Source: Mortierella sp. BCC40632
Lineage: Eukaryota > Mortierellomycota > Mortierellomycetes > Mortierellales > Mortierellaceae
Assembly: GCA_011634665.1 (NCBI GenBank)
Contig: WAEK01000033.1
Location: forward strand, 46,667-110,666
Direction: 5' to 3'
Length of the DNA: 64,000 nt
Within the stretch, counting starts at the first letter, position 1. Every line of letters starts with the position of its first letter. Under the pieces are notes generated by a model, which saw only the letters and a program-made list of their open reading frames with translations, had not been told where the DNA came from and searched no databases. Both the position numbers and the translations under genes were made by a program. This document shows, piece after piece, positions 38,905 to 49,430 of this stretch.

Positions 38905-39500
38905 AGGGGGGTGTTTAGCAAAAATTAAACTTTTTGTAAATTAATTATTATTGATTATAGTATATTAACCCCTACTATAATAGAGATGGATATTATAATT
39001 TAGATGTAGATAAGATCCATTTGTTTTTGAATAATCTTCCATTTGAAACATAACTTAAAATAGTAACATGGAACTATTAAAAAATTCAGCTGCTTTTCTA
39101 GCTGAACAGAAATAATTAATAAGTGAGCCATTAGTATCATAAACATAAATAGTACCTCCTCCTTTAGCAATACTTATAGATTCACTCATTTTCATTTTTA
39201 TTCCAGTTGAATGTGTCTTCCCAAAAAAAAGTTATTTTTCCCACTAGTTTTGAGGATTGTTTCTTCTGAATGAGTATAATCTAGAATAGAACTTGCTTTT
39301 TAGTATATTATAATGAGGATCGAAAATATCAAAATTGCTGTTCACTTGAAAGAATCAATTTACGTGCTTCTGAGGGAAGCATGTAGGGAGGATTGGGCAT
39401 TTTTGATAAACCTGTAATCTTAATATACTTAAGTATCATAAGTCTCGGGGGCCCACCCCTGATGCAGGGGACCCCGCGATGCGGCTCGAAAATTCAGAAT
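38905..39500 (-). pseudogene. GIY-YIG pseudogene with 3' tail
   Basis: From about 39500 to 38998 on the minus strand the remains of a GIY-YIG gene can be read with several frameshifts (LPSEARKLILSSEQ, then ...SIAKGGGTIYVYDTNGSLI, ending NLPFKNKWILSTSK). A GC cluster (GGGGCCCACCCCTGATGCAG at 39450) interrupts the catalytic domain. The stem TATAGTAGGGG...TACTATA follows the stop, and the GGGGGGTGTTTAGC junction is at 38905-38918. Confidence 0.7.
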
Positions 39501-39637
39501 AACCGTGAGTAGACCCAAGCCAAATATATTAAAAATATATAGTCAAGTTATACGATATGATTTAATCAAAGGGTAATAAGAGTCAAGAGATAGTAAGGGG
39601 CCCAACGGGGTGTTCATATGTTTATCATAAAGATAAA

Positions 39638-39710
39638 AGGATGGTAGTTTAATTGGTAAAGCGCTTGGCTCCAAACTGAGAAACTGGAAGTTCAAGTCTT
39701 CCCCGTCCTG
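39638..39710 (+). tRNA. trnW: tRNA-Trp(CCA)
   Basis: Acceptor AGGATGG/CCGTCCT with discriminator G, D arm GTTT/AAGC, anticodon stem CTTGG/CTGAG around CTCCAAA (anticodon CCA), and T arm GGAAG-TTCAAGT-CTTCC. CCA reads only UGG; fungal mitochondria that read UGA as Trp normally carry UCA. The readable long genes here have no in-frame TGA. Confidence 0.85.
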
Positions 39711-39879
39711 TAATAACCAGCTTTACATCAGCTAAGCTTAGCTTATTTTGTAAACCTTAAGGGTAGGTTAATAAAAATAAATAGACGCTTAATATTATAT
39801 TTTATAAAGTATAATATATGGGGCCCAATGATTTTTTAATAAACAAGGCTCTGTAGTGAGCCCTATTTAATTTAGAAAT

Positions 39880-40095
39880 TGATTAACCAATGACGAGTTT
39901 GTCGGGTAAAGATTATAAAATTATAATCATTATAATCAAGTTAAGTGCAAAATTACTATAATATAAAAATCATTTCTTTATAAAATTTTTATATAAATCA
40001 GTTTTCTAATAAGAATTTCTACTGGGGAAGTTTTCTAGGAAGAATTAATATTTCCTTAGTAGAAAGCTGTAATTATGGGATTTATATTAATTATA
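39880..40095 (+). promoter_or_regulatory. cox3 leader, duplicated at 52822-53030
   Basis: More than 200 bp upstream of cox3 (GATTAACCAATGACGAGTTT ... TTTCTACTGGGGAAGTTTTC ... GGGATTTATATTAATTATAA) recurs in front of the GIY-YIG gene at 53009. Being preserved in front of two unrelated ORFs suggests promoter or translation signals (inference). Confidence 0.6.
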
Positions 40096-40097
40096 AT

Positions 40098-41849
40098 ATG
40101 TATAAAAATATTCAAGCTCATCCTTTCCATTTAGTGGAACCATCACCTTGGCCTTTAGCGGCTTCATTAGCATTATTAACTACAACGATTTCAGGTGTTA
40201 TGTATTTTAATAATTATGCTAATGGTGGTTTATTATTAACATTAGGTTTAATTTCTACTGTATTTTCAATGTCATTATGGTTTAGAGATATAATTATTGA
40301 AAGTACATTTCAAGGGTCACATACTTCTAAAGTACAACAAGGATTAACATTAGGATTTATTTTATTTGTAATATCTGAAGTATTCTTCTTTATTTCTATC
40401 GGTTGGGCCTTCTTCCATTCAGCTTTAAGCCCAACAGTAGAATTAGGTTGTATGTGGCCTCCAGCAGGTATAGAACCATTAAATCCTTAAAAGTATTAAC
40501 CAGGGACTCATATGTGTGAATATATGGTGAAAAATAAGGCTATATGCTGAAAATTCCTTAGAGCCTTAAATACCAATTATAACCTTTTTGGTAAAATTTT
40601 TTAAGGATTGGATAATCAGCAGAAAACCAATTATAATCTGATTGGGATTCTCAGAGACTATACGCCTTACGTCCATAAATTATGGATGATGATATAGTCC
40701 GAACAATTATGAAAATAATTGATAACATACTTTGTGGCTATCATTTAGTCTATTAGCATTTTCTAATACTAAAGTTTTATATAATAAAGCGATAGAAAAA
40801 TCATCATCTGGTTTACCTTTACCCGATTATTTATATCAAGTAATAATTGGGATAGTACTAGGAGATGCACATATTTATCGTCATAAAACAGAGAATGCTA
40901 GTTTTCATATAGAACAGTCTTATGAAAAAAAAGAATAATCATTTGTATGATTTATTTAAAGATTACTGTAAATCTCAGCCTGTTGTTAGAACTAGAACAA
41001 GTAAAAAAACTGGAGTTACTACTCAATCCATTAGATTCACAACTAGACAATTAACTTGTTTTACTCAATTACATGAGTTATTTTACATAAATGGTGTTAA
41101 ATCTATTCCTTTAAATATAGATGATTTAATTACTCCTGTAAGTCTAGCTTATTGGGCAATGGATGATGGTAGTAAAGCAGGTTCTGGTTTTCATTATAAC
41201 ACATACGGTTTAACTTTAAAAGAGGTAGAATTACTTTCTAGTATATTATTAAATAAATTTAATCTAATAAATACTATACAATCTCATAAACATAGATATA
41301 GAATTTATATTTCTAGTAAATCTATGGATACTTTTAAAGCTTTAGTAAAACCTTATTTTCATAATTCTATGCTATCTAAATTAGACTAATATAGTTACAG
41401 TTATATTAGTTAAATTTATAATTAATATAATTTTTCGTTTGTGGGAAATACCTTTATTAAACACGATAATTCTTTTATCATCTGGTGCAACAATTACTGT
41501 AGCTCATCATGGGCTGATCCATGGTAACAGAAAATTCACTATTTATGGTACTTTCTTTACTATAATCTTAGCATTGATATTTACAGGGTTCCAAGTATTT
41601 GAGTATGCTCATGCTCCTTTTACTATTGCAGATAGTGTTTTTGGATCTGTATTCTTCTTTGGTACTGGGTTCCATGGTTTACACATTATTATTGGAACTA
41701 TATTCTTATCTGTAGGTTTATATAGAATGATAAATTATCATTTCACGGATTTCCATCACGTTGGAATGGAGGCAGCAATCATCTATTGGCATTTTGTAGA
41801 TGTTGTATGGTTATTATTATTTATCTTCTTTTACTATTGGGGTTCATAA
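40098..41849 (+). CDS. cox3: Cytochrome c oxidase subunit 3 (exons 40098-40487 and 41442-41849)
   Basis: Exon 1 encodes MYKNIQAHPFHLVEPSPWPL to ...MWPPAGIEPLNP; exon 2 continues WEIPLLNTIILLSSGATITV to ...LLLFIFFYYWGS, about 265 residues in total, the usual length. Subunit 3 of respiratory complex IV, with seven membrane helices. The splice junction is NP|WE: exon 1 ends in T (40487), intron ends in G (41441), as expected for group I. No frameshift is present, unlike many neighbours. The start is the ATG after the conserved leader. Confidence 0.95.
40488..41441 (+). other. Group I intron in cox3
   Basis: Core segments near the 5' side: GGATTGGATAATCAGCAG (about 40612), CTCAGAGACTATACGCC (40653) and GATATAGTCCGAAC (40691). 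An endonuclease ORF fills the 3' part. Confidence 0.8.
40732..41389 (+). pseudogene. LAGLIDADG endonuclease in cox3 intron, frameshifted
   Basis: Frame 1 (40732-40938) holds QVIIGIVLGDAHIYRHKTEN; frame 2 (40922-41389) holds NNHLYDLFKDYCKS, SLAYWAMDDGSKAGSGFHYN and ends NSMLSKLD. The change lies in a run of eight A at about 40924-40932. Both LAGLIDADG acidic motifs are kept, so a single-base error or a very recent mutation is likely; slippage on the A run is another possibility. Confidence 0.8.
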
Positions 41850-42394
41850 TAATGCTGCATGAACTCCCCCCTTACATTTTATTTGTGTTCATTATAATAA
41901 TGAACACCCCCTCCCTCTTTTAGATTAGGTGTCATTTTTATAATTAAAATAAGCCCTCCGAGCACCTTCTGGTCCCGAAAGGTGGTCTAATTTAATATAA
42001 CCGAATTAACCAAATTAATATAAATAACAAGAATTGATTAAAAGATAATTTAATACAAGTCATGTCTTTATTGACGAAATAATAAAATTCCAAAAAGTGT
42101 TCAAGTCTAACATTCTCACAGGTGCTGGAAGTTAATCTTAAGAGTTGGGGGTTTTAATTACTAATATTGGCAGTGTTAAGTTAATCTCAGGTCTTTCCCG
42201 GGGGGGGACCCCCCCCGGGGGGGCAGGTCTCGGTTATTATTAATTTATTTCAAGTATTAGCTGTAAAGAAAACATGAGCGATGTTCCTCTATCTTTAATA
42301 AAGTTCCAGGGGCCCACCCCTGATGCAGAGTTTAAAAATTTATATTAAAAACAAACGCCGGAGGCCGGGCCCCGGGCTCAGTATTAACGCGAAG
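41850..42394. other. Intergenic after cox3
   Basis: TGTTCATTATAATAATGAAC hairpin followed by ACCCCCTCCC at 41887-41912. At 42025-42070 the rnl-intron-like 5' segment CAAGAATTGATTAAAAGATA recurs. GC hairpins at 42198-42226 and 42308-42330. Confidence 0.5.
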
Positions 42395-42940
42395 CCGGGT
42401 TATTATTAAGTGATGGTATGTTAATTAAGCGTAATAAAGATATTAAGGGGAAAGCTAGCTTCTCTTTAACTCAAACATGTAATCCTAATAGTGAATATGT
42501 TTTAGGTCATGTAGAATTATTATTTTATACTTTCAATTTATTTGATAATTATATTAATTATCCAATTCCTATAAATAATTGGGCACGAACTAAAAATATA
42601 TTATATCTTTATTTGTACTTCAATATAATAACATCTAATGAATTTTTTTAGTTATATAATTTATGGTATATTAATAATAAGACAGTTCCAAAAAACATAG
42701 ACCTACTTCTTACTCTAAAGTTTTAGCTTTTTGGGTAATGGGAGATGGTTCAAAATGTCGTTCAGGTTTTCATTTTAATACTAATGCTTTATTAAAAAAT
42801 TTTAATCTAAGTACTTTTATACATTCTAGAAATCCCGGCGGGACCCGCGTTTGGCTCCACATAGCGGGACGGGCCCGGGCGAAGAAAAAGCGGGACGGAC
42901 GAATTTTTAATAATGTTAGGTTAATTATCTGAATAATCAG
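42395..42940 (+). pseudogene. LAGLIDADG pseudogene with GC insertion
   Basis: Readable pieces: GLLLSDGMLIKRNKDIKGKA, HVELLFYTFNLFDNYINYPI, LAFWVMGDGSKCRSGFHFNT, LKNFNLSTFIHSRN. Stops and frame changes separate them, the first motif lacks its start, and a GC cluster (GCGGGACGGGCC core) replaces the C-terminus after 42830. A relic of an intron whose exons are gone. Confidence 0.7.
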
Positions 42941-43207
42941 TTAACATCTAATACCTCCCCAAGGTGTTCCTCATAGTTTATCAACTGAGCCCCGGGGGGC
43001 GCAGGCCCGGAGGGACTGAGTGGGCAAAACTATAATTTATAGTTAATTATATTATATAAATATATCTCTCATTTAAGATATTTTTATTAATATCGCTTAA
43101 TTCAACCTAATTAAGCTTAAGTCTTTTATATAAAATTCCTCTAATAAAATAAAGTAATTAGATGAAGATTAGAAATTTATAGTCGAGGCAAAATATATAT
43201 TATTTAA

Positions 43208-44672
43208 ATGCTTACATCTTTAATTTTAATACCTTTAATAGGTGCATTATCCTTATTATTTGTAAATAACAAATCCTTAATTAAACAAATAACATTAGGT
43301 ACTACTATTGTTAACTTTTTCCTTAGTTTAATTATTTGGGGGAAATTTGATAATAATACTCATGAATATCAATTTGTACAAGAATGGGCTGAAATATCGT
43401 TCTGTCATTTTAATGTAGGAATAGATGGTATATCATTATTTTTTGTATTATTAACAACATTTCTTTTCCCTATTATTATATTAACAAGTTGGGATCATAA
43501 AAATAACCTTAAACATTATTTATTAAATTTTTTAATTTTAGAAAGTTTATTAATAGCAACTTTCATAGTTTTAGATTTATTATTATTTTATATCTTCTTT
43601 GAAAGTATATTAATTCCATTATTCTTCATTATTATAAGTTTTGGAGATTTGTTGACTAAGGAAAAAGCTGGGTACTTATTATTTTTATATACATTATTCG
43701 GATCTTTATTTATGTTATTATCTATAATAACAATTTTAATTTTAACAGGAACAACAGATTTTCAAATCTTATCTACTATAGATTTTGGTACAGATGTAAA
43801 AAAATTTTTTTTATAGGATTTTTAATCGCTTTTTTTATTGTTAAAACTCCATTAATTCCGGCGCACATTTGGTTGGGCTTCGCTCACGTTGCTGCTCCAA
43901 TTGGTGGATCTGTATTACTAGCTGGTGTAATTCTTAAATTAGCTACATACCTAGCCTTACGGGTTATGATTCCATATTTCCCTGATGCTACTTTTACTTT
44001 TTTTACTCCTTCCTTTTTTTTACTTTAGCAGTAATCAGTATTATCTACGTCTTTCTTTTGTTTGTTTTAGATTATTAATGTTAAAGCTATTATCGCTTAC
44101 TCTTCTGTTTCTCACATGGGTGTTGTAGTGCTCGGATTGTTTTCAAATAATTTACAAGGACTTGAAGGTTCAATAATATTAGGATTAGCGCATGGTGTTA
44201 TATCTCCTTTTACTATTTATTATTGTGGGTGAAATCTTATATATAAGATCTCATACAAGAATAATTAAATATTATCGAGGTATCGCTTCCACAATGCCTA
44301 TTTTTTCTCTCTTTTTCTTTTTTTTTGCTACTCTTGCTAATATCGGTACTCCTTTCTCAGGGTAACTTTTTATTGGAGAATTTATGTCTTATGCTGGTGC
44401 TTTTTCAATTAAATCCCGTAATCACTATACTTGGGGCTACAGGGATGTTCTTGTCTGCAGCATACTCTATCTGGTTATTTAATAAAGTTTTTTTTTCGGG
44501 TCTGCCTCTAGATACATGAGTACTATGCCAGATATCTCAAGAAGAGAATTCTCTTCGTATTACCTCTTATTATTATTTTATTTTCATTTTAGGTGTTTTA
44601 CCCTAATATAGTATTAGATTCTTTACATTTAGGTGTAAGTTCTTTACTAATTGGTGTGAACACCCCCCTAGA
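43208..44672 (+). CDS. nad4: NADH dehydrogenase subunit 4, with several frameshifts
   Basis: The N-terminal 200 codons are intact (MLTSLILIPLIGALSLLFVN ... LLFYIFFESILIPLFFIIIS). The protein then continues across frame changes near 43803, 44030, 44075, 44220, 44365 and 44500: KTPLIPAHIWLGFAHVAAPI, GSVLLAGVILKLATYLAL, AIIAYSSVSHMGVVVLGLFS, GLEGSIILGLAHGVISPFTI, LGATGMFLSAAYSIWLFNKV. Complex I membrane subunit. Most breaks are in homopolymers. The C-terminus (FYPNIVLDSLHLGVSSLLIG, VNTPL) runs in frame into a GIY-YIG ORF. As read it cannot be translated; it may be a pseudogene, edited, or mis-sequenced. Confidence 0.85.
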
Positions 44673-45493
44673 GATTGTTCTAAGCTTTATACCAGCCTTT
44701 GTTTTATTAAATAAAAATAAAGAAGGATCCAATTTAGAGGAATCTAATACAATTAACCCATTATATGTTTATGAGGATATTATCGGTTCTAGATCTCAAA
44801 TACAAAAAGATCTTAAAGGGAAATGTGGGATATATCAATTTATTAATAAAGAAGATCCTACTAAAACTTATGTAGGTTCTTCAATAAATTTATGGGAAAG
44901 AATTCGATATCATTTAAGAACAGCTAATAATGAGAATTACACTTATGTTTCCTTATTATATAGAGGAATAGCTAAACACAAATGGGAAGGGTTTAAATTA
45001 ATTATTATTGAATTGACTGAGAATAATAAAAAAATTCTATTAGCTAGAGAACAATATTATCTAGACTTGTTAAAACCTTATTATAACATACTTACAGAAG
45101 CAGGCAGTCCAGCAGGTCGTGTATTAAGTATAGAGACTAGGGCTAAAATTAGCTTAGGGGTAAAAGGGGAGAAAAATGGAATGTTTGGTAAAACTCATTC
45201 TACAGAAACTAGGGCTTTAATGAGTTTAGCTCAATCTGGGGAAAAAAAAAAATCCTTTCTGGGGTAAAAACAACTTCCTGAAAAACTAAACTAAATTAGC
45301 AATGAGTATTGCTAAAGGAACTGCCATATATGTTTATTCTGCAGATAAAAGTACACTTCTTAATACTTTTAGCTCGGCTAGAAAAGCTGCTGAACATTTT
45401 AATAGTAATCATAAATTAATTTTAAAACATGCTAGAGATGGATCATTATTTAAAGATCAATGGATACTCTCTATAAAACTTTTAAATGATTAA
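44593..45493 (+). CDS. nad4 C-terminus fused in frame to GIY-YIG endonuclease
   Basis: The open frame from 44593 encodes the last codons of nad4 (through IGVNTPLEIVLSF), a linker, then the endonuclease: KGKCGIYQFINKEDPTKTYV, SSINLWERIRYH, LAREQYYLDLLKPYYNILTE, NUMOD3-type GEKNGMFGKTHSTETRALMS. A frameshift in an A run at about 45243-45252 separates the tail (45302-45493, GTAIYVYSADKSTLLNTFSS ... DQWILSIK). The fusion without a stop suggests that the endonuclease is made as a C-terminal extension of Nad4 and released by processing (inference). AAACACCCCGTTGGGCCCC follows about 75 bp after the stop. Confidence 0.8.
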
Positions 45494-45618
45494 CTTTGAT
45501 TATTCTGATAGGGGGTATATAAATATATTAGTACTTTTATATATATATAAAAAAATATATAAACACCCCGTTGGGCCCCCTCCAGAGTAGGGCATAAAAG
45601 ATCATATAAGATATCAAC

Positions 45619-45820
45619 ATGGTAATTCTTTATAATTTTAATCGAATGGCGTTTGGTGCTGCTTCTCGATATATGAGTACTATGCCGGATATTAATAGAA
45701 GAGAGTTCTTTGTAGTTCTTCCATTAATCATTGTTTCTTTCATTTTAGGTGTTTATCCAAATGTAGTATTAGATTTTACACTTAGGTGTAAGTTCTTTAC
45801 TAATTGGTGTGAACACCCCC
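45619..45820 (+). pseudogene. nad4: Displaced nad4 3' end (second copy)
   Basis: NRMAFGAASRYMSTMPDINR, REFFVVLPLIIVSFILGVYP, NVVLD, then with one indel LHLGVSSLLIGVNTPP. It matches, and is better preserved than, the end fused to the GIY-YIG gene. It ends in GAACACCCCCCCC and leads into a LAGLIDADG relic. Confidence 0.85.
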
Positions 45821-45827
45821 CCCCTAG

Positions 45828-46560
45828 ACCTAAGTGAGATAACTATTCTTTCTTTAATCCCATTATTAGGAGTAACAGAGAATTCTAAACAAAAATTAGA
45901 TCCATTTTTTGTAACGCCACAGGCCGGATTTACTGATGCCGAGAGATGTTTTATGATAAATATTAGAGAAAGAAACAAAAATCTTATTGGTTGGGGGGGG
46001 TTAATGCGATATTAAAAATTGAACTACATTCAAAAGATTTATCTTTATTAAAAGAAATCCATACATTTTTTGGAGTTGGTAATATTTCATTTTATAATAG
46101 ATGGAGTTTATTTTTCTGTTCAAGATATGAAGTATATAACAGATGTAATAATACCTCATTTTAATAAATATCCTACAGAGTGCTAAAAATAGATTATGAG
46201 TTATGGAAACAGTGTATAAACTTAAAAATTCAAGAAAAATCATTAACGTTGTTCAGCTTAGAGGAAATAATAGCAATAAAGGAGCTATTAATTTAGGTTT
46301 ACCTGATAAATTAAAAATTGCTTTCCCTAATGTTAAAATTTTAACTAGACCAGAGTTTAAAGTTAGTGAAGGAAAATTAAATCCTCATTAGATTAGTGAG
46401 TTTAGTACAGGTGATTGTTGTTTTTCATTTTCTATAAGTGAAAATCGAGCGTATGCTTCTTATATTATTCATCTACATCAGAGAGAAGAACCACTTTTGT
46501 TAAAAATTATGGAATTTTTTAGTTTAAAAAAGGTTATATAGGATCTCATGAGAGAAAACT
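45828..46560 (+). pseudogene. LAGLIDADG pseudogene behind nad4 copy 2
   Basis: KLDPFFVTPQAGFTDAERCF, MINIRERNKN, then across frameshifts LLKEIHTFFGVGNISFYNRW, LRGNNSNKGAINLGLPDKLK, and a second motif region ISEFSTGDCCFSFSISENRA. This is the two-motif LAGLIDADG_1 type. The motifs are damaged (DAERCF for DAEGCF; GDCCF for GDGCF) and stops are frequent. Confidence 0.75.
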
Positions 46561-46799
46561 TCAGTAATATATCGAATTGTAGCTACATCTGATTTAAATA
46601 CATTTGTTCTACCCATTTTTTTAAAAAAAATGATTTGATTTTAGTTTTTATTTGATTAATGAAAGGATTAGAATTAAGATTTTTATTAAAGAATATAAGA
46701 TTCTATTCTTATAAGCTTGGGCTTTGATTTTTTTTTGAATTATAAAATCTCTATAAATAATTAATAGTAGCAGAGTATTTCTACAAACAACTCTTTTTG

Positions 46800-47580
46800 T
46801 TACCGTCTGCGAGAAGGGGGTGTTCATATAAATTATTAATATATAAACGAAAAATAATCTACGACTTTTAGTCAAATCAGCATATTTGGCCCCTACTGAT
46901 TTGATTTACCTCAGCTATGCTAAGATGTAGATAATAGCCATTCCTTTTGAAACAATTTGCCATTTTTAGCGAATTTTATAATTGTTGGATAAAAAAACAA
47001 CCAAAATGTTCAGCAGCTTTCCTTGCTGATAAAAAAATATAAGCTAGTGAACCTTGAGTATCATATACATAAATAGCAGTTCCTTTTTAGCAATACTCAT
47101 TTTATCTAAAGTTTTAACAGAATGAGTTTTTCCAAACATTGGATTTTTTCTCACCTGTTCTATCAATACCAACCATAGGATTATTCTCACCAAACTTAGC
47201 TATACTCATTTTTTTTTTTTAGCTTCCTCTATGATTATAACCTAATGAATTACCTGCCCTTTGAAGAATATTCATAGTAGGCCTAATGACATCAATGTAG
47301 AATTGTTCCTGACTAATGGTATCTTTAATTTCACAATACTCAAGAATAATAATACTAAAATTAGAGTAACCATTTTTTATGATAGAAGAATATATAACGC
47401 TTCTTCTATTAACAGAACTAGAAATATAATTATAATTAAAATATTGAGCAAATCTTCTACTTAAGTTAGTAGAACTTCCTACATAAGAATTTCCAGTTAA
47501 TAAATTAATAAATTGGTAGACACCGGGTTTATTTTTATTCTCTAGAATAATTTTTTTCTTTATCAAGGTCGCATTTTTTG
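46800..47580 (-). pseudogene. GIY-YIG pseudogene with tail
   Basis: The N-terminal domain is intact at 47566-47219 (NKNKPGVYQFINLLTGNSYV, SSTNLSRRFAQYF, SQEQFYIDVIRPTMNILQRA). NUMOD3 pieces and a tail (GTAIYVYDTQGSLAYIFLSA ... ending QKEWLLSTS-like) are readable with frameshifts to 46915. After the stop come the stem AATCAGTAGGGG...CTGATT and a second hairpin, then GAACACCCCCTTCTC (46800-46822). Confidence 0.7.
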
Positions 47581-48190
47581 ATATATTTTAATAGGCACTG
47601 TACTAGATAATGATATAAATACATTAAAAGCTTCTATAGTATCTAAGCTGACAGAAAAGAAAAACATGGAAAATCCGGCCTGTGGCGTTATAAAAAAAGC
47701 AAAACAAATTAAATTTAAGAAAACGATCCCAATGAATAAAAGGTAATCTAAGTGTTTAGTCCCTCGTAGAGGATATTTATTAAAAAAAGGAACTGCCTCC
47801 GGCGGTTCCCCCCCTGTGGGGAGGAACTATAATATTTTTAATACTATATTGATCTGATACTGTGAAATCTAAACAATCTTTAAGATCTATTTTACTAATA
47901 TTACCGCAATTGAAATATTTTTTTATCATATGTAATAATACAATATCTCGCACATGAGCAGTAATTCTAAATCGAGGTTTAACACTAAATCCTGTATTAA
48001 TGGTTTTAGATTTACTAATAGCAAAATCAAAACAACCTTCAGCATCAGCAAAACCGGCTGCGCGTTATGAACGAAGGAGAAATATTTATTGGAACTTGAG
48101 GTTCATTTAATAAAATTGGTTCTTTACGATCCTTAGAATAATTTATTATTAAAGTAGATAAGCTTAAAGTCAATAAACTTTCTTCATTTA
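47580..48190 (-). pseudogene. LAGLIDADG pseudogene with two GC insertions
   Basis: Minus strand: GFADAEGCFDFAISKSKTIN, TGFSVKPRFRITAHVRDIVL, LHMIKKYFNCGNISKIDLKD, then a GC insertion (47796-47830), NKYPLRGTKHLDYLLF, and a second-motif region degraded. CCGGCTGCGCG sits just before the first motif (48052). The preceding frame (NEESLLTLSLSTLIINYSKD) resembles the linker between cox2 and its LAGLIDADG ORF. Confidence 0.7.
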
Positions 48191-48224
48191 AGATTATTGA
48201 CATATTTAAATAATCACATATCAA

Positions 48225-48352
48225 AAAGCACAGAACATAATTTGATCAAGATTAATAATTCTATCAAAAGATGGTAATGCCCTATCTTGAATAGAAAATC
48301 GCCAAGGTATTAACATGTCACAAAAAGAGTAACATTAAAATTGAAAAAGTTT
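48225..48352 (-). pseudogene. cox2: cox2 5' end, degenerate copy
   Basis: Minus strand: NFFNFNVTLFVTC, then IPWRFSIQDRALPSFDRIIN and LDQIMF, corresponding to [12 protein letters not shown]...[19 protein letters not shown] of the cox2 at 50956. Several substitutions and indels make it non-functional. Confidence 0.75.
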
Positions 48353-48464
48353 AATAACATGATTAGAAATTTTTAATTTAATACAAAAATGAGATTTAAT
48401 TATTTATATTATATGAATCGGACACGGTCACTTTAATAATTAATATTATTAAGACGCGGAGCCG

Positions 48465-48512
48465 GGGGGGTGTTTAGCTTAAGTATTCGTTAAGCTAAAC
48501 TAAAATTTTCGA
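48465..48512. repeat. GGGGGGTGTT junction with hairpin
   Basis: GGGGGGGTGTTTAGCTTAAG, then ...TTAAGCTAAAC: an 11-bp stem GTTTAGCTTAA/TTAAGCTAAAC next to the G tract, the same layout as the GIY-YIG tails. Confidence 0.75.
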
Positions 48513-48547
48513 GAACTGCCTAATTATAGACAGAAATCGGGAGCATT

Positions 48548-49330
48548 CTAACTTAAATGCTCATTTAACCAAGCTAAATATTTCTCAAGAGAAACAGCTT
48601 GGATAACAATTGGCATAACAGAAATTATTATCGATAAAGTGTTTAGCTCTATCTTCCAATAGTTACCTATTGGCTTAGACTATGTTATCAACCAATATAC
48701 TTGATGGTAAATGGTTGTAGGGGGCACTCGTGTCCGGATTATTGCTAGTGCTGCTCACCGATTAGTCGTTGAACGTTCGTATACCTATAAAGACACTGAT
48801 ATACGCTTCGCTGCAAATTATCCCTCTGTGAAAAGGATGTTTTTGCAATTCACCCTATTTGCATTAAAGTATTATTACTCTAAGGGGCTTTTTTTTAATT
48901 TAACCCATGATTTACACCACATAACTCTGCAGTATTAATAATTTATTTCAAAATAAAACTGGACTATATCATCATCCTTTTCCATAAAGGATGTTAAGCA
49001 TGTAGTCTCTGAGGATCTCCACCGAGTTCCGAATGGGTTTCCCTGATTGATTGTCCAATCCTTAAGATTTTTTTACCTTTACTCACAATAAATGGTACTT
49101 AAGGCTCTAAGGATGTTCCAGCATATAGCTTAATACAAATTATATTGTTACCAATATAAAGGTCCAGAATTTGAACATTGACCATAGAATAACCCTTCTC
49201 GGTTAATAAACGTAGAAGTTTGATTTAACCGACCTGGGATAGAATCTAATTTAAGACCTAAAAGCTGGAACAAAAAAAAGAATGTATAACATCGCTACCA
49301 GTTAAAATAAATCTAACATGAGTATGGTTT
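48548..49330 (-). pseudogene. cox2: Displaced cox2 3' end in three exons
   Basis: Exon pieces on the minus strand: about 49327-49172 ([15 protein letters not shown] ... [19 protein letters not shown], ending GQCS), a 24-base exon at 48927-48904 (ELCGVNHG), and about 48621-48548 ([20 protein letters not shown], then LS and stop). Two group I introns separate them: the first has CCTCAGAGACTACATGC and GATATAGTCCAGTT, the second GCAGCGAAG, ACGTTCAACGACTA and AACATAGTCTAAGCC. This looks like the original, intron-containing end of cox2 left behind when an intronless end plus LAGLIDADG ORF was inserted. Small indels (around 49275) show decay. Confidence 0.85.
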
Positions 49331-49430
49331 TAGAATGTTTAATTTTAAAAAAATACAGTAAAAGGGGAGTATAATTAGTTTAAGTTTTTTATTAAAAAAA
49401 AAGTAAAATTAAATATTATTAAAAAAATAG

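Noticed and set aside
48711..48938. 75-codon open frame on the plus strand
   Set aside because: It is the opposite strand of the second cox2 group I intron core and micro-exon.
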